Below, one piece after another: positions 36,280 through 45,846 of a stretch of 64,000 bases of DNA. This DNA comes from Leptospira limi. GTDB lineage: Bacteria > Spirochaetota > Leptospiria > Leptospirales > Leptospiraceae. The notes beneath the pieces are model-generated. The model was not told where the DNA came from. It ran no database searches and saw only the letters and a list, made by a program, of their open reading frames with translations. The stretch is taken from contig NZ_JAMQPV010000001.1 in NCBI RefSeq assembly GCF_026151395.1, positions 992,001-1,056,000 of the forward strand, read 5' to 3'. Both the position numbers and the translations under genes were made by a program. The first letter of the stretch is position 1. Every line of letters starts with the position of its first letter.

Positions 36280-37167
36280 TTATTCCGAAGATTTAGGAGT
36301 AGTTTCAATATTGACTTCTTTTAGAGTCCATCCTTCATACGTTTTCAAAAAGAATAAATGGAACATTTCTTCGCCTGATTTAAATTTTAAATACTTCCCA
36401 AAAATGTATTGTTCGTTGTTTCTTAAGTCTAAGTTTTCTAAAATTTCATTTGGATTCAAATTGATAAGGGAGTTTTGGAGAAAAAAGAATCGATTGGATA
36501 TTTCATTTTTAGAATTTAAAGTCTGAATTGGATTTCCTGACATTTTGAATTCTTTTTTATCTTTCTCTTTTAAAATGAAATTTTGATCCAATAATTGTGC
36601 AACCTGATATATGTTTTTTTCTTTTAAGATTCTAAATGTTTCATTGATGTCCAGTGTTTCATTTACATTAGCTGAGCCTTTAAAAGTAAGTTTAATACTT
36701 GAAACCTTTTGATTTTGAACTTCAATGCTGAAATTTCTACTTTGATCATATGAGTAATATTGTATTGAAGTTAGTTCTTCTTTCGTTTCTTCATCAAATG
36801 CCTTTCTGATTTCGTCCGGTTTTCCAAATGTAGAGACAACCTTTTCTATTGGATCTCCTAAATTTATCACATTGAGCCCAAAGTATTTTGGATTTTTGTT
36901 TCCTTGGATTTGAATCGCCCACACTAAGTCTGGTCTTTTATTCTCAGATTCCACAACTAATATATGTTCTTCTAATTTGTAGGCATCGTAACTATATCCA
37001 TCTTCAAATGTATGGGATTTAAATGGTTTGCCATAAAGATCGGAAACTAAATTTCGTTTTTGACCGAGTTTAATTCCATACATCATGAAGAGTTTTGATT
37101 CTCCAAAAATGGAGAATGGGAGAAGAACAATTACGATTAGAATAGGTATCGTTATTTTTGAATTCAT
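36280..37167 (-). CDS. exported protein, unknown
   Basis: 295 residues with signal peptide (about 22 residues). The mature part reads as alternating beta strands and helices, with SRLYG-like segment (GIKLGQKRNLVSDLYGKPF) and a second similar one (VINLGDPIEKVVSTFGKPDEIR), which look like internal duplicates of a small sensor or assembly module of the type 'G..VLG.PKEV'. Function unknown. Confidence 0.6.
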   Translation of the reverse strand: MNSKITIPILIVIVLLPFSIFGESKLFMMYGIKLGQKRNLVSDLYGKPFKSHTFEDGYSYDAYKLEEHILVVESENKRPDLVWAIQIQGNKNPKYFGLNVINLGDPIEKVVSTFGKPDEIRKAFDEETKEELTSIQYYSYDQSRNFSIEVQNQKVSSIKLTFKGSANVNETLDINETFRILKEKNIYQVAQLLDQNFILKEKDKKEFKMSGNPIQTLNSKNEISNRFFFLQNSLINLNPNEILENLDLRNNEQYIFGKYLKFKSGEEMFHLFFLKTYEGWTLKEVNIETTPKSSE

Positions 37168-37188
37168 TTAATATTTATAAGGAAGTAT

Positions 37189-37551
37189 TTATTTTCTTAA
37201 GATTTTATCGATGGATTTCCCTTTGGCCAACTCATCAACTAGTTTGTCTAAGTACCTAACATTCCTTGTCAAAGGGTTTTGGATTTCTTCGACTCTATAC
37301 CCACAAATCATTCCTTTGATTAGTGATGCATTTTCATTTAATGAAGCTCTTGAGAAAAATGTATCAAAGGTGACATTTTCATTGATTAGTTCTTTTATTT
37401 TTTTCTCATCAAAGGATGTGAGCCATTCGATCACTTGGTTTAATTCTTTTACAGTTCTTCCTTTTTTTTCAACTTTTGCAACATACATAGGATATACGGA
37501 GGCAAAGGACATTTTCGCAATTTTTTGATGGTGCTCTAGGGTAGGTTCCAT
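37189..37551 (-). CDS. DUF2200-family protein
   Basis: 120-residue soluble protein. Recognised by the pattern IAKMSFASVYPMYVAKVEKKGRT...EVIEWLT and the later GVICGYRVEEI-like segment (MICGYRVEEIQNPL). Family function is not known. It starts a few bases after the dihydrofolate-reductase-like gene, so the pair is probably one transcript. Confidence 0.85.
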   Translation of the reverse strand: MEPTLEHHQKIAKMSFASVYPMYVAKVEKKGRTVKELNQVIEWLTSFDEKKIKELINENVTFDTFFSRASLNENASLIKGMICGYRVEEIQNPLTRNVRYLDKLVDELAKGKSIDKILRK

Positions 37552-37554
37552 ACT

Positions 37555-38118
37555 TTAATTCTCTCTTCTAGTTTGGTAATGATGTGCAATATTCCCAGAG
37601 GAAAACGTTTTGACATCTATCAAATCTAATTTTACTGGAGTTTCCAAAAGATGATCACTAAATAACCTGGGACCTTGTCCCACAATGACGGGATGGATGA
37701 CAAATCGATATTCATCGATTAGACCAAGGCTAGAAAGTTGAGAAGCAATACTTAAACTACCAACACTAATGTCCTTACCAACTTGTTTTTTAAGAAATTT
37801 CACTTCTTCCTCGAGTGACCGAGTAGCAATGGTTGTCTTGGGATCTGTTACCTTCGTGACCGTATGAGAAAACAAAATTTTTTCAAGGGAAGTGAAAACG
37901 TGAGCAAATTCATTACTAACGGAAGACATAGATTTATTTTTTGAGACTTCAGGCCAAAATGGAACCATCAGATCATAGGTGATTCGTCCATATAGGATTT
38001 GATCCGATTGTTTCAAAAAATTGGTGAAGTATTGGTGTAGGTCTTCATCGACAACCATTCCTGTATGACCATAAAATCCATCCGACGATACATTGATTCC
38101 AAAGACAACTTTTCTCAT
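37555..38118 (-). CDS. dihydrofolate reductase-like (RibD C-terminal) protein
   Basis: 187 residues with the RibD-C/DHFR fold: N-terminal strand KVVFGINVSSDGFYGH, ILYGRITYDLMVPFWP, and the NADPH-loop region DISVGSLSIASQLSSLGLIDEYRFVIHPVIVGQGPRLF. Members are NADPH-dependent reductases of unknown substrate, often misannotated as DHFR. No promoter could be defined upstream. Confidence 0.88.
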   Translation of the reverse strand: MRKVVFGINVSSDGFYGHTGMVVDEDLHQYFTNFLKQSDQILYGRITYDLMVPFWPEVSKNKSMSSVSNEFAHVFTSLEKILFSHTVTKVTDPKTTIATRSLEEEVKFLKKQVGKDISVGSLSIASQLSSLGLIDEYRFVIHPVIVGQGPRLFSDHLLETPVKLDLIDVKTFSSGNIAHHYQTRREN

Positions 38119-38558
38119 TCGCCTTTTTATATAAACTTTGTCTTGTCTTGGAAGTACATTTTGGACTTTGGAAAGGCCAAATTAGAAATTTTCTAAGCAA
38201 ATGTTACATAAAACTTTTGTTTGTAAGAGATATTTTGGATCTCAATTAGGAAGAAATCATTTTGAATTCTGTTCAAGATTTGCAATCAAGTGTCAATTGT
38301 CCTGTATATAAACAATAATATAACAAATATTATAGATCATTCATTCGCTAAATTAGGGATAAGTATAAGAATATAAGTTTTATGGATATGTATTTTGCAT
38401 TAACGAACAATAGTTGATATTTAAAAATTCTATGTTATGCGAAAAATTAGTTGACTGTTTCTTTCGGATTACTCAGATTTGGCGACATTGTCAATTATTG
38501 GAATCAAGAAATTCCTATAATTGATTCGTATATTTGAAAAAACTAAAAGGTAAAAAAC
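38119..38558. other. 440-base AT-rich intergenic stretch
   Basis: No reading frame, RNA gene or clear inverted repeat is visible. It lies between divergent genes, so it must hold promoters for both; TTGACT at about 38450 could be a -35 element for the downstream lipoprotein, but no good -10 was found. Confidence 0.5.
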
Positions 38559-40040
38559 ATGCGCAAAGTATTGATTGTGATCTTTGTTGTTAGTTGTTGC
38601 AATTTGATAATGTGTAGCAGCGAAAACAAGATTTCCAATTTTAACAAAATGTTTATGTTTGGTTCTTTTTTTGCATCTAGTTCGGTTGTTGTTACACCTG
38701 AAACTGGCGCTGTAATCCAAGCTCCAACCATGAGTTTAACGATACCATTAGGTGCGTTAGATGAAGAAACTGTGATTACATATTCGGAAACAAGTCTGCC
38801 ACCAGCAACTGATTCGATTGTACCTCTCCAAGTTGCCTATAAATTCGGGCCTGAGAATTTGCAATTCAACAAACCAGCAGAAATGAAAATATGTTATGAT
38901 GGTCGACCTGAATTTTTGCAAGGCAAGAGTGAAAAAACGTTACAGATCCAGCACTATGATCCGGCAACAAAACGATATATAAGTTATGGTGGTGATGTTG
39001 ACTTAGTGAACCATTGTGTCACAACTTCTATTTACCACTTTTCAAATTATATTCTGACAGCTCAAAACTTAGTATTAACTAACAATCCTCCTACAATCGG
39101 TGGTGCTACTTTTTTTCCTGGTCGATTGATCGAGGGACTACCAGCGGTTGTAAGAACGAGTATTCTTGATTGGGATGCATCTGCAATTGTGACTGCAAGA
39201 TTTTATTATAGAACCCAAGGGAGTGGTTCTATTTTCAAAAGTATTGTTATGTTGCCTGATGAAAATGATGGTACTGGTCAGTTTTACCAGGCTAAAATTC
39301 CTGCAACAGATATTTTTGCAGCTGGTTTAGAATACTATATTGAAGTATATGATTCGTTAAATGCAAGAGTCACTCGGCCAACAACTGCACCAACTTCTTT
39401 TGATACCATAAGTGGTGATATAAGAGATAGTGTAACACCAATTCGGTTTCAAAATACAATCACCAAGATGACAGCTGGTTTTTCAAGAGACTTGACCATT
39501 CAAGTGAAAGGAAATTCCTCAGCAACGTATTACCCAGTGCCAGCGGAAACAATGACATTTGCAGGTGGAAAGGGGGTAACATCACGACCGAATTGGTTAA
39601 GTGCTCGTTATACTGCCCAAGTGATTGGTGGATCATACATCCAAGCAAGTTATGGAAATCTAAATCTTTCCATGCCGATTAATGTATATCCAGGTGTTAT
39701 GGTGAGGATGATTGTCCTATATAACTCAGCTGAGTTACCGAATCCATTCCAAGTGAATGCTGGTACGACAACTGCGTTAGATGCAGCAGGTTATGATGCA
39801 TTTAATAATTTCATATTTGTCCATCCAACATTCACTTCGGAACCAATCATTGGAGCCTTCGGTGATCCATTTTCTGAATTTGGAAAGTTCACCGCATCGT
39901 ATCCTCCAACAGACAAAACAGGCACAATATCAGTAAGTTTAGGTGGATTTACATCTACATACAATATTTTAGTCAAAGGGTTTGGAATACTTTGTCCGTA
40001 TGATGTAGGAACTTTTGATTCTACATGTATTTTTAATTAG
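38559..40040 (+). CDS. ZU5-like domain lipoprotein
   Basis: 493 residues. Lipoprotein signal ends LIMC (Cys19). Residues about 45-160 look like a ZU5-type domain (VVTPETGAVIQAPTMSLTIPLGAL, then YKFGPENLQFNKPAEMKICY). After it come Ig-like or FN3-like beta modules. Surface or envelope exposure is likely. It is followed 31 bases later by a tail-collar-domain gene, possibly in one transcript. Confidence 0.7.
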   Translation: MRKVLIVIFVVSCCNLIMCSSENKISNFNKMFMFGSFFASSSVVVTPETGAVIQAPTMSLTIPLGALDEETVITYSETSLPPATDSIVPLQVAYKFGPENLQFNKPAEMKICYDGRPEFLQGKSEKTLQIQHYDPATKRYISYGGDVDLVNHCVTTSIYHFSNYILTAQNLVLTNNPPTIGGATFFPGRLIEGLPAVVRTSILDWDASAIVTARFYYRTQGSGSIFKSIVMLPDENDGTGQFYQAKIPATDIFAAGLEYYIEVYDSLNARVTRPTTAPTSFDTISGDIRDSVTPIRFQNTITKMTAGFSRDLTIQVKGNSSATYYPVPAETMTFAGGKGVTSRPNWLSARYTAQVIGGSYIQASYGNLNLSMPINVYPGVMVRMIVLYNSAELPNPFQVNAGTTTALDAAGYDAFNNFIFVHPTFTSEPIIGAFGDPFSEFGKFTASYPPTDKTGTISVSLGGFTSTYNILVKGFGILCPYDVGTFDSTCIFN

Positions 40041-40071
40041 AACGTTTAAATAATATAAGAGGAAAAAACAA

Positions 40072-40632
40072 ATGAAAGGTAATATTAAAGAATATTTGAG
40101 AAGCGGATTTTATAAAGGTGTTGGGATTACTTTAGGATTTTTTACAACAAGTTTAGTGGCAGCTGCGGCAGCGATGAACTTATTTGCTCCAGGAGAAGTG
40201 ATTAGTTCTGCAAGGATCAATCAGAACTTTCTCATTGCTGCTCCCGAAGGTGCGGTTGTTGCATTTTATCTTAACAACTGCCCTGAAGGTTGGGCACCTG
40301 CAGATGGAACGAACGGCACACCAAACTTAAGAGGAGCTTTTGTAAGAGGAAGGGATGATATCGGAACAGGTGCAGCAGGTAGAGATGAAGCGGGTTCAAG
40401 ACCAATTGGAGATTTTCAAAACGATAGTTTCCAAGGTCACTTTCACCAAGTTACAGGAATTTCGGCCAGTGTCATGCAACAAAATGCTTGGAGTGGTGCT
40501 GGAACCGCATATGTTGGTTCTGGTTCTGTTACTATTGGAAGTCCTACAGATGGTGTTAATGGAACAGTTCGATATGGAAATGAAACTCGTCCTAAAAACA
40601 TAGCTTTGACTTATTGTATGCGAAAAAATTAA
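40072..40632 (+). CDS. phage tail-collar-domain protein
   Basis: 186 residues with an N-terminal hydrophobic segment (about 18-38). The C-terminal half is a tail-collar fold: VAFYLNNCPEGWAPADG, then PNLRGAFVRGRD, and GHFHQVTG, which match the short tail-fibre/collar family (P-G-W-x-x-x-G and R.F.RG). In Leptospira such proteins are found away from prophages as exported proteins. No phage genes lie nearby. Confidence 0.8.
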   Translation: MKGNIKEYLRSGFYKGVGITLGFFTTSLVAAAAAMNLFAPGEVISSARINQNFLIAAPEGAVVAFYLNNCPEGWAPADGTNGTPNLRGAFVRGRDDIGTGAAGRDEAGSRPIGDFQNDSFQGHFHQVTGISASVMQQNAWSGAGTAYVGSGSVTIGSPTDGVNGTVRYGNETRPKNIALTYCMRKN

Positions 40633-40655
40633 GCGATTAAATTCGTTTCAAGAAT

Positions 40656-40692
40656 AAAACACAATCGATAATTACAATCGATTGTGTTTTTT
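40656..40692 (+). terminator. rho-independent terminator (bidirectional)
   Basis: AAAACACAATCGAT pairs with ATCGATTGTGTTTT across a 7-base loop, followed by T tract. It ends the collar-protein gene and may also serve the convergent DUF3995 gene. Confidence 0.85.
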
Positions 40693-40712
40693 CCTCACTC
40701 AGTTCCACCCAA

Positions 40713-41171
40713 TCAAATACTCATCAGTAAAAATGAAAATCCAATCAAAAGAGAAATTGGATTATACAATCGTTTTGTATAGCGTACAAATATTGGCTCC
40801 CAATGTTTGGTGACCCAAGGGAGATAACCGATTATTCCTCTTACAAGGAAGACAATGGCTACAAAAATCATGCTATACCGAATCAGATTGGTGATTTGCG
40901 GACTTAGATCTAAATTGATTCGAACCAACCATAAAACTGGTAAACTTGAAAACAAAACCAATCCAACCGCTACCACTAAACAGCTGAATGGTGATGGAAA
41001 TTGATTTCCCCGTCCAAATACTTTGTTAATTAAATCTTGTTGATTGGTTCCTGGCCATAAACCACCAAACGCCCAGTAAATGTGAATACAGGCGAGGATG
41101 TTGAGTAAAAGGGAAGTGAAAATGGAAAGAATGAAATTTGTATTCATATCAGCTGCACTCGATATAGTCAT
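40713..41171 (-). CDS. DUF3995-family membrane protein
   Basis: 152 residues (an ATG eight codons later at 41147 is also possible) with four membrane segments. ACIHIYWAFGGLWPGTNQ at the first helix end and FSCLVVAVGLVLFSSLPVLWL are typical of DUF3995, a small integral membrane family of unknown role. It is a lone gene, ended by the terminator at 40656-40692. Confidence 0.8.
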   Translation of the reverse strand: MTISSAADMNTNFILSIFTSLLLNILACIHIYWAFGGLWPGTNQQDLINKVFGRGNQFPSPFSCLVVAVGLVLFSSLPVLWLVRINLDLSPQITNLIRYSMIFVAIVFLVRGIIGYLPWVTKHWEPIFVRYTKRLYNPISLLIGFSFLLMSI

Positions 41172-41317
41172 AAAATTTCAGAAAGAGATATAACTTTTTT
41201 GTTCTCTCCTTTCATTAAAATTAGAATCTCGAAAAAGAATTAACCTTATAGAATTCCGTCGATTCTAGATGATTTTGAATTCGAAAGTATTTAAATATGG
41301 ATAATATTTTGATCCAT

Positions 41318-41372
41318 TGCGCCCCGGATCGACTGAGCGCCCTCGCCGAAGGAGAGCCGGAAATGTGCGCCC
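41318..41372 (-). repeat. dispersed structured repeat, copy 3 (short form)
   Basis: 55 bases, bounded by TGCGCCCC and TGCGCCC on the plus strand. It shares the outer part with the other copies (GCGCCCCGGATCG...GAGAGCCGGAAATGTGCGCCC) but its inner part CGCCCTCGCCGAAGGAGAG replaces the CTTTGT hairpin. It begins 12 bases past the stop of a minus-strand propeller gene. Confidence 0.75.
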
Positions 41373-41384
41373 AGAATATCAAAA

Positions 41385-42347
41385 TTAAGGGGATGATGCA
41401 GCAGAGGAAGAACCATATGATACAGCAACAAATACTCCATCACCATAGGCAACAGTATACCAGTCAGCAACGTTTGGTAATGTACGTTCTGTCCAATTGA
41501 TTCCATCATTTGATGTGATGGCAATGGAAGAATTATAAGCGATTGCAACAAAAACACCGTTGCCATATGTAACGGAATACCAATACCTGTTGAGCGGGAG
41601 TGTTCGTTGGGTCCAAGTAATACCGTCAGTGGATGTTGCCGAGGTATTGCTATTATCAGCAACAATCACAAACATACCATTTCCAAATGTGATTGATTGC
41701 CAGTTGATTGCACTTGGTAACGTACGTTGTGTCCAGATGATACCGTCAGGAGATGTGGCAGCGATGGAATCACCAAAAGTAATAGCAACAAATAGACCAT
41801 TTCCATAGCTGACTGACCACCAAGTAGAAGAAACTGGGAGTGTCCTTAATGTCCAATTGATTCCATCAGTAGATGAAGCTGCACGTGTGCTCGCAATGTC
41901 AATGGCAACAAATACGCCATTTCCAAATGTTACTGATTGCCAGCCTGTTGTTGGTGAAGGTAACGTACGTTGTGTCCAATTGATGCCATCAGTAGAAGTA
42001 GCTGCAATCGTACTATTGCTACTTGCAACAGCTACAAAGAGTCCTTTCCCAAATGTAACTGAAATCCACCAAGCGCCAACTGGCATTGTTCGTTGTGTCC
42101 AATTGATTCCGTCGGTAGAAGTAGCTGCCATTGTATTTCCAACTCCATCAGCAATTGCAACAAATACTCCATTACCGTACGCTATAGATACCCAATTTCC
42201 AGTCGGGATGGTTCGCGATGTCCATAAACTTCCATCGGAAGCAAAGCGAGAGTTGGAAAACGATAATAAATTGGCTCCACAATGAGAAGACTGGTCTCGC
42301 GAAATTAATTTTGTAATAAGTGTCGTCGTGTAAACTTTTCCATCCAA
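41385..42347 (-). CDS. seven-repeat beta-propeller protein, 5' end apparently lost
   Basis: About 320 residues of seven to eight near-identical 40-residue repeats (pattern 'W.SVTYGNGVFVAIA...AATSTDGINWTQRTLP'), a propeller of the BNR/sialidase-like kind. The only start is a TTG at 42347 that gives no signal peptide. The first residues (DGKVYTTTLITKLISRDQSSHCGA) look like the second half of the Cys-Lys-Pro/Leu-Asn/Cys-Asp module found in the other propeller lipoproteins of this window. A TAG lies four codons upstream in frame, so the signal and lipobox seem to be deleted. A dispersed repeat follows directly. Confidence 0.55.
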   Translation of the reverse strand: MDGKVYTTTLITKLISRDQSSHCGANLLSFSNSRFASDGSLWTSRTIPTGNWVSIAYGNGVFVAIADGVGNTMAATSTDGINWTQRTMPVGAWWISVTFGKGLFVAVASSNSTIAATSTDGINWTQRTLPSPTTGWQSVTFGNGVFVAIDIASTRAASSTDGINWTLRTLPVSSTWWSVSYGNGLFVAITFGDSIAATSPDGIIWTQRTLPSAINWQSITFGNGMFVIVADNSNTSATSTDGITWTQRTLPLNRYWYSVTYGNGVFVAIAYNSSIAITSNDGINWTERTLPNVADWYTVAYGDGVFVAVSYGSSSAASSP

Positions 42348-42543
42348 ACTATTGTTCTATTTACCCAAAAAAAATCGAGTCAATAAATTATATAGTATCT
42401 AATTAGATAAAAATCTGCATTTGTTAGTTGTCAATTTTAGGTAAATACCGAAAGTATTTTAAAAATTAGGTATATATTAATCATACATAGTATCGATTAG
42501 GATGTCCTAAAATGCATGTGCCTTCTATCGCTAAAAGATCAAA

Positions 42544-43641
42544 TTAGTTAACGGTAAGCTTTTGTTTGGTAGTAATGAACTGGAATGCATTCTCAGATAA
42601 GGTTTTACCGTTGATCGTAGCAGTCCAAGCCCCATGGCCAGCACCTACCAGTGGATTAAACTCATAGGATGCCCCGGAAGCAATGTATGCATCTCGGAGT
42701 GCTTCTGCTTGTGTAAAGGGAACATCTGCATCAGCTGTGCCATGTACAATGCTCACAGGAGGATCGTTAACATCAAACCTAGATTGTCCTGTTATGGCTT
42801 GGAGGTATGTCATATGATTGATCCCACCCCAATGGTCAATGATGGTGTGGATTTTGGAACCGGCTGTAAGGTTTGTTGTTGAAAGAGTGGAATCAGTTAA
42901 AGTTAAATTCTCATCTCGAAAATCGCTTACATTGGTGATCCCTAACATATTGGCTAAAAAAGATCCAGCAGATCCACCTAACGCGGTCACATAATTAGTG
43001 TTAATCCCATATGTTGAAGCATTGGCATAAAGCCAACGAACAGCAGCCTTTGCATCACGAGCAGCTGGATACATGGCATAACTTTGTTGTTTTTCTGTGG
43101 GTGTAAGTGATGAGTTTAACACATATGTACCCCAGGCAGTAGAAAGTGTACCGTATGCAGATGCCAATCGATAGTCGATGGAAATACAAACCCAGCCACG
43201 ACTGGCAAAATAATTGGCAATCTCAACGATGTTTGTATCTTCTTTTGATCCTGTTGTGAACCCTCCACCATGGATGAGGACCATAGCAGGTCGGTTTGTT
43301 GGTGCGTTCTCGGGTAGATATAAATCTAAACTTAAATTGACAACACTGGTTGTGCTTGTCCCCCAATTTGAATGGCTTAGTGCTTGTGCATACACAAATG
43401 TCGATTTGGAAACTGTATAGGTTGAATTTTGTTTCACAGTCGGTGGGACGTTTGTTTGGCTGAGTTGAACGAGGAGTAGAGTGGAGAGTAACATATGATT
43501 GTCTGCATCCGACTTTCCTGTGATTTCATTTGGAAGGGCTGAACAAGATGATGTAATCGCAAGTGCACTCAATACGAATGCCAAAGTCATGTGAAAACGA
43601 AAACAATTGGGAAGATGTAAAAATTGATTCCTTTGTTTCAT
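42544..43641 (-). CDS. alpha/beta-hydrolase lipoprotein (HSL-type esterase)
   Basis: 365 residues. Lipoprotein signal ends TSSC (Cys33). Oxyanion motif HGGG (124-127) and nucleophile elbow GGSAG with Ser224 define the hormone-sensitive-lipase/carboxylesterase group; the acid Asp in HGTADADVPF (about residue 306) and His336 (GAGHGAW) complete the triad. It probably hydrolyses esters at the cell surface or periplasm. No operon partner is visible. An alternative start is at 43590. Confidence 0.88.
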   Translation of the reverse strand: MKQRNQFLHLPNCFRFHMTLAFVLSALAITSSCSALPNEITGKSDADNHMLLSTLLLVQLSQTNVPPTVKQNSTYTVSKSTFVYAQALSHSNWGTSTTSVVNLSLDLYLPENAPTNRPAMVLIHGGGFTTGSKEDTNIVEIANYFASRGWVCISIDYRLASAYGTLSTAWGTYVLNSSLTPTEKQQSYAMYPAARDAKAAVRWLYANASTYGINTNYVTALGGSAGSFLANMLGITNVSDFRDENLTLTDSTLSTTNLTAGSKIHTIIDHWGGINHMTYLQAITGQSRFDVNDPPVSIVHGTADADVPFTQAEALRDAYIASGASYEFNPLVGAGHGAWTATINGKTLSENAFQFITTKQKLTVN

Positions 43642-43866
43642 ACCTATTACGACAGTTGGGATCGTTAATTCGAATGAATTTAAATCGTCTTAAGTAATTT
43701 TTTTTAGGAATTCATCTGAAAAGCAGATTCCATTTTTTCTATGTGACAAGAGAATTCCCGTCAATTGTTGGGAAAAAATTATTTCTTAGATGTTAAATCA
43801 GAGAATGATGATATGAAGAGTTGAATGTTACCATGGATCCAGTGACCTTATCTATTTTTCGAAAGG

Positions 43867-44477
43867 TCAAGGTCCAGAACATGTGCTATTGCAAGTGTCA
43901 CCGTTGTTCACATTACCATCGTCACATGCTTCGCCAGCTGCTGCGTTGCGAATGCCATCACCACATACTGGAGCTGTACAATCCGAGTCACAAGTTACTG
44001 CATTCACACCTGACGAGTCACAGGCTTCAAAAATACTCTGTCTTGTACCATCGCCACAGAAACCAACACGTTTGCAAGTAGTTGAACACCCATTGCCGTT
44101 ATCAATCGTATTGCCATCATCGCATGCTTCTGATGCATATGTCTGAGTGATATTGTTACCGCAAAGACCTGCCGTAGCTGTTTGAATGCTCGAAGCTGGT
44201 CCTTCTTGCCCACCACATACTGCTGTAAGGATATATGACCTTGAAGTTGCATCCACTTGGCCTGTGTGTACATATGGTGAAGTCACCCCAGTAATTTTTG
44301 AACCTGTTTGTGATGTGAAACTTGCTGAAGTTGAATGATAGAGGTTATAAGATTCTGCACCTGCGACTTATCCCAAGATAGTACAATTTGGAGGTTGCCA
44401 CCTGTAGCTGTTAATGTAGGTGCGACAGTCCCTGCTGTAGCTGATATGGCAACTACGGAGAGCCAATTTTTCTGGAT
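43867..44477 (-). pseudogene. decayed FN3 + Cys-rich (DUF4215-like) surface protein gene
   Basis: From 44286 down to 43867 a frame encodes a Cys-rich repeat of the DUF4215 type (ACDDGNTIDNGNGCSTTC, CGDG...EACD). Upstream the frame continues as a fibronectin III-like strand (VAGAESYNLYHSTSASFTSQ) to a stop at 44368-44370. The matching start of that domain (SATAGTVAPTLTATGGNLQIVLSWDK) is in another frame, up to a stop at about 44478. One extra A at about 44370 would join the two as WDKVAGAESY. So a single-base loss and a missing 5' end; probable pseudogene. Confidence 0.65.
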
Positions 44478-44533
44478 TCAACAATTAATTGACTTTATTT
44501 TGATTGGTTCCGTTTGATTAAGTTATATTCTCC

Positions 44534-45817
44534 ATGGAATCGAAAAAGCAAATTATTTGGATTCAAAATTCCCCAGGATTCATACTAGGGAAATCAATCC
44601 ATCGTCTATTTTTGTTGATTAGCATTTTTGTCTGTATGGAAGTTACCTTTCATTGCAAACCGAAAGAGCTCAATTCTGTCTGTGATTCGAGTTCAAAATC
44701 ATATAAAGATTCGATCATACTTTTACTCGCAACGAGTGATAGGTTTCAATTTTGTGGTGGAACAGTTTTCCAAAAGCGAATCAAGACACCCCGTTTTTTA
44801 CTTGTCTCGAATGTTGGAACTACATCTGCAACAAGTAACATCAGTGTATTTCGAATCAATTCAAACAATGGTGAAATTACCTCCGTTCCTGGATCTCCCT
44901 TTCAACTAACAAACCGCCCACGGTTTACACTTACGAATTCAACTGGGACAATCGTTTATGTTGCTAATGTTGGTAATACTTCTGTATCTACATTGAGTCT
45001 GAATCCAGAGAATGGTGAATTATCGACTAAATCATCTGATTTGGTTTTACCATCTACTCCCTATTCATTGGTGATGGATCCTTCCGAAAAATACTTGTTT
45101 GCGAGTTCTGAAACCACCCAACAAATTCATAGAATGGCAATTGATTCCTCTGGAAATATATCAATCATATCTCCTGCTACTGCAACTTTGAATCCAACTT
45201 CTGGAGCAGTCGGTAGGCTGGTATTTGATTCAACTGGAAGGCATTTGTATGTTGGACTCACAGGTGCTGCTGCAAATGTATCAGGAATCCAAGCATTTAG
45301 TTTGGATTCTCTTAGTGGATCGTTAACATCCATTGGTGTTTACAATACAAGTGAGAACAATATATCCGTTGCAATCTCTCCCAATGGACAATTTGTATAT
45401 GGAGCCAATTATTTTTCACAAGATGTTTTTCCATTTGTTAGGAACCAAACAAATGGAACTCTAACAGCTCAAACTACGATTACGGCAGGATCGGCTCCTG
45501 CTTATACTCTTGTTGATCCATTCAATCGATTTTTATATGTTGCGAATAGTGGAACGGGACAAGGTACCATTTCTGCTTACAAAATTGACCAAGTGAATGG
45601 AACTTTAACGTCTCTTAGTGGGTCACCGTTTAGTTCTGGATTTAGCCCAATTGGGATCAGTATAGACCAAAGTGGAAAGTATTTGTATACTTCAAATACA
45701 CAAGATGGGAATGTTTCTGGTTACACGATTTCTGAAACTGGTGGATTAACTCCAATAGCCGGATTACCTGTTGCTGCTGGAATCAATACATTTTCCGTAG
45801 AGATTGTATCATATTAA
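44534..45817 (+). CDS. beta-propeller lipoprotein (lactonase/YncE-like fold)
   Basis: 427 residues. Signal region is long; the lipobox Cys is probably Cys41 (EVTFHC). After it comes the shared module CKPKELNSVCDSSSKSY...FCGG, followed by six or seven blades with repeats such as ISVFRINSNNGEITSVPGSPF and YVANSGTGQGTISAYKIDQVNG. The propeller family includes 6-phosphogluconolactonases, but no catalytic site is assured, so this is probably structural or binding. It shares the module with the gene at 57811-59079. Likely surface-exposed. Confidence 0.8.
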   Translation: MESKKQIIWIQNSPGFILGKSIHRLFLLISIFVCMEVTFHCKPKELNSVCDSSSKSYKDSIILLLATSDRFQFCGGTVFQKRIKTPRFLLVSNVGTTSATSNISVFRINSNNGEITSVPGSPFQLTNRPRFTLTNSTGTIVYVANVGNTSVSTLSLNPENGELSTKSSDLVLPSTPYSLVMDPSEKYLFASSETTQQIHRMAIDSSGNISIISPATATLNPTSGAVGRLVFDSTGRHLYVGLTGAAANVSGIQAFSLDSLSGSLTSIGVYNTSENNISVAISPNGQFVYGANYFSQDVFPFVRNQTNGTLTAQTTITAGSAPAYTLVDPFNRFLYVANSGTGQGTISAYKIDQVNGTLTSLSGSPFSSGFSPIGISIDQSGKYLYTSNTQDGNVSGYTISETGGLTPIAGLPVAAGINTFSVEIVSY

Positions 45818-45846
45818 GGAAATTGAAGTAAATAGGAGACTAGAAT

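Noticed and set aside
40072..40632. Prophage, from the tail-collar gene
   Set aside because: No other phage gene, integrase or attachment repeat was seen in the surrounding 20 kb.
41291..41665. 124-codon frame opposite the propeller repeats
   Set aside because: It is a shadow of a repetitive gene in another frame and includes the dispersed repeat.
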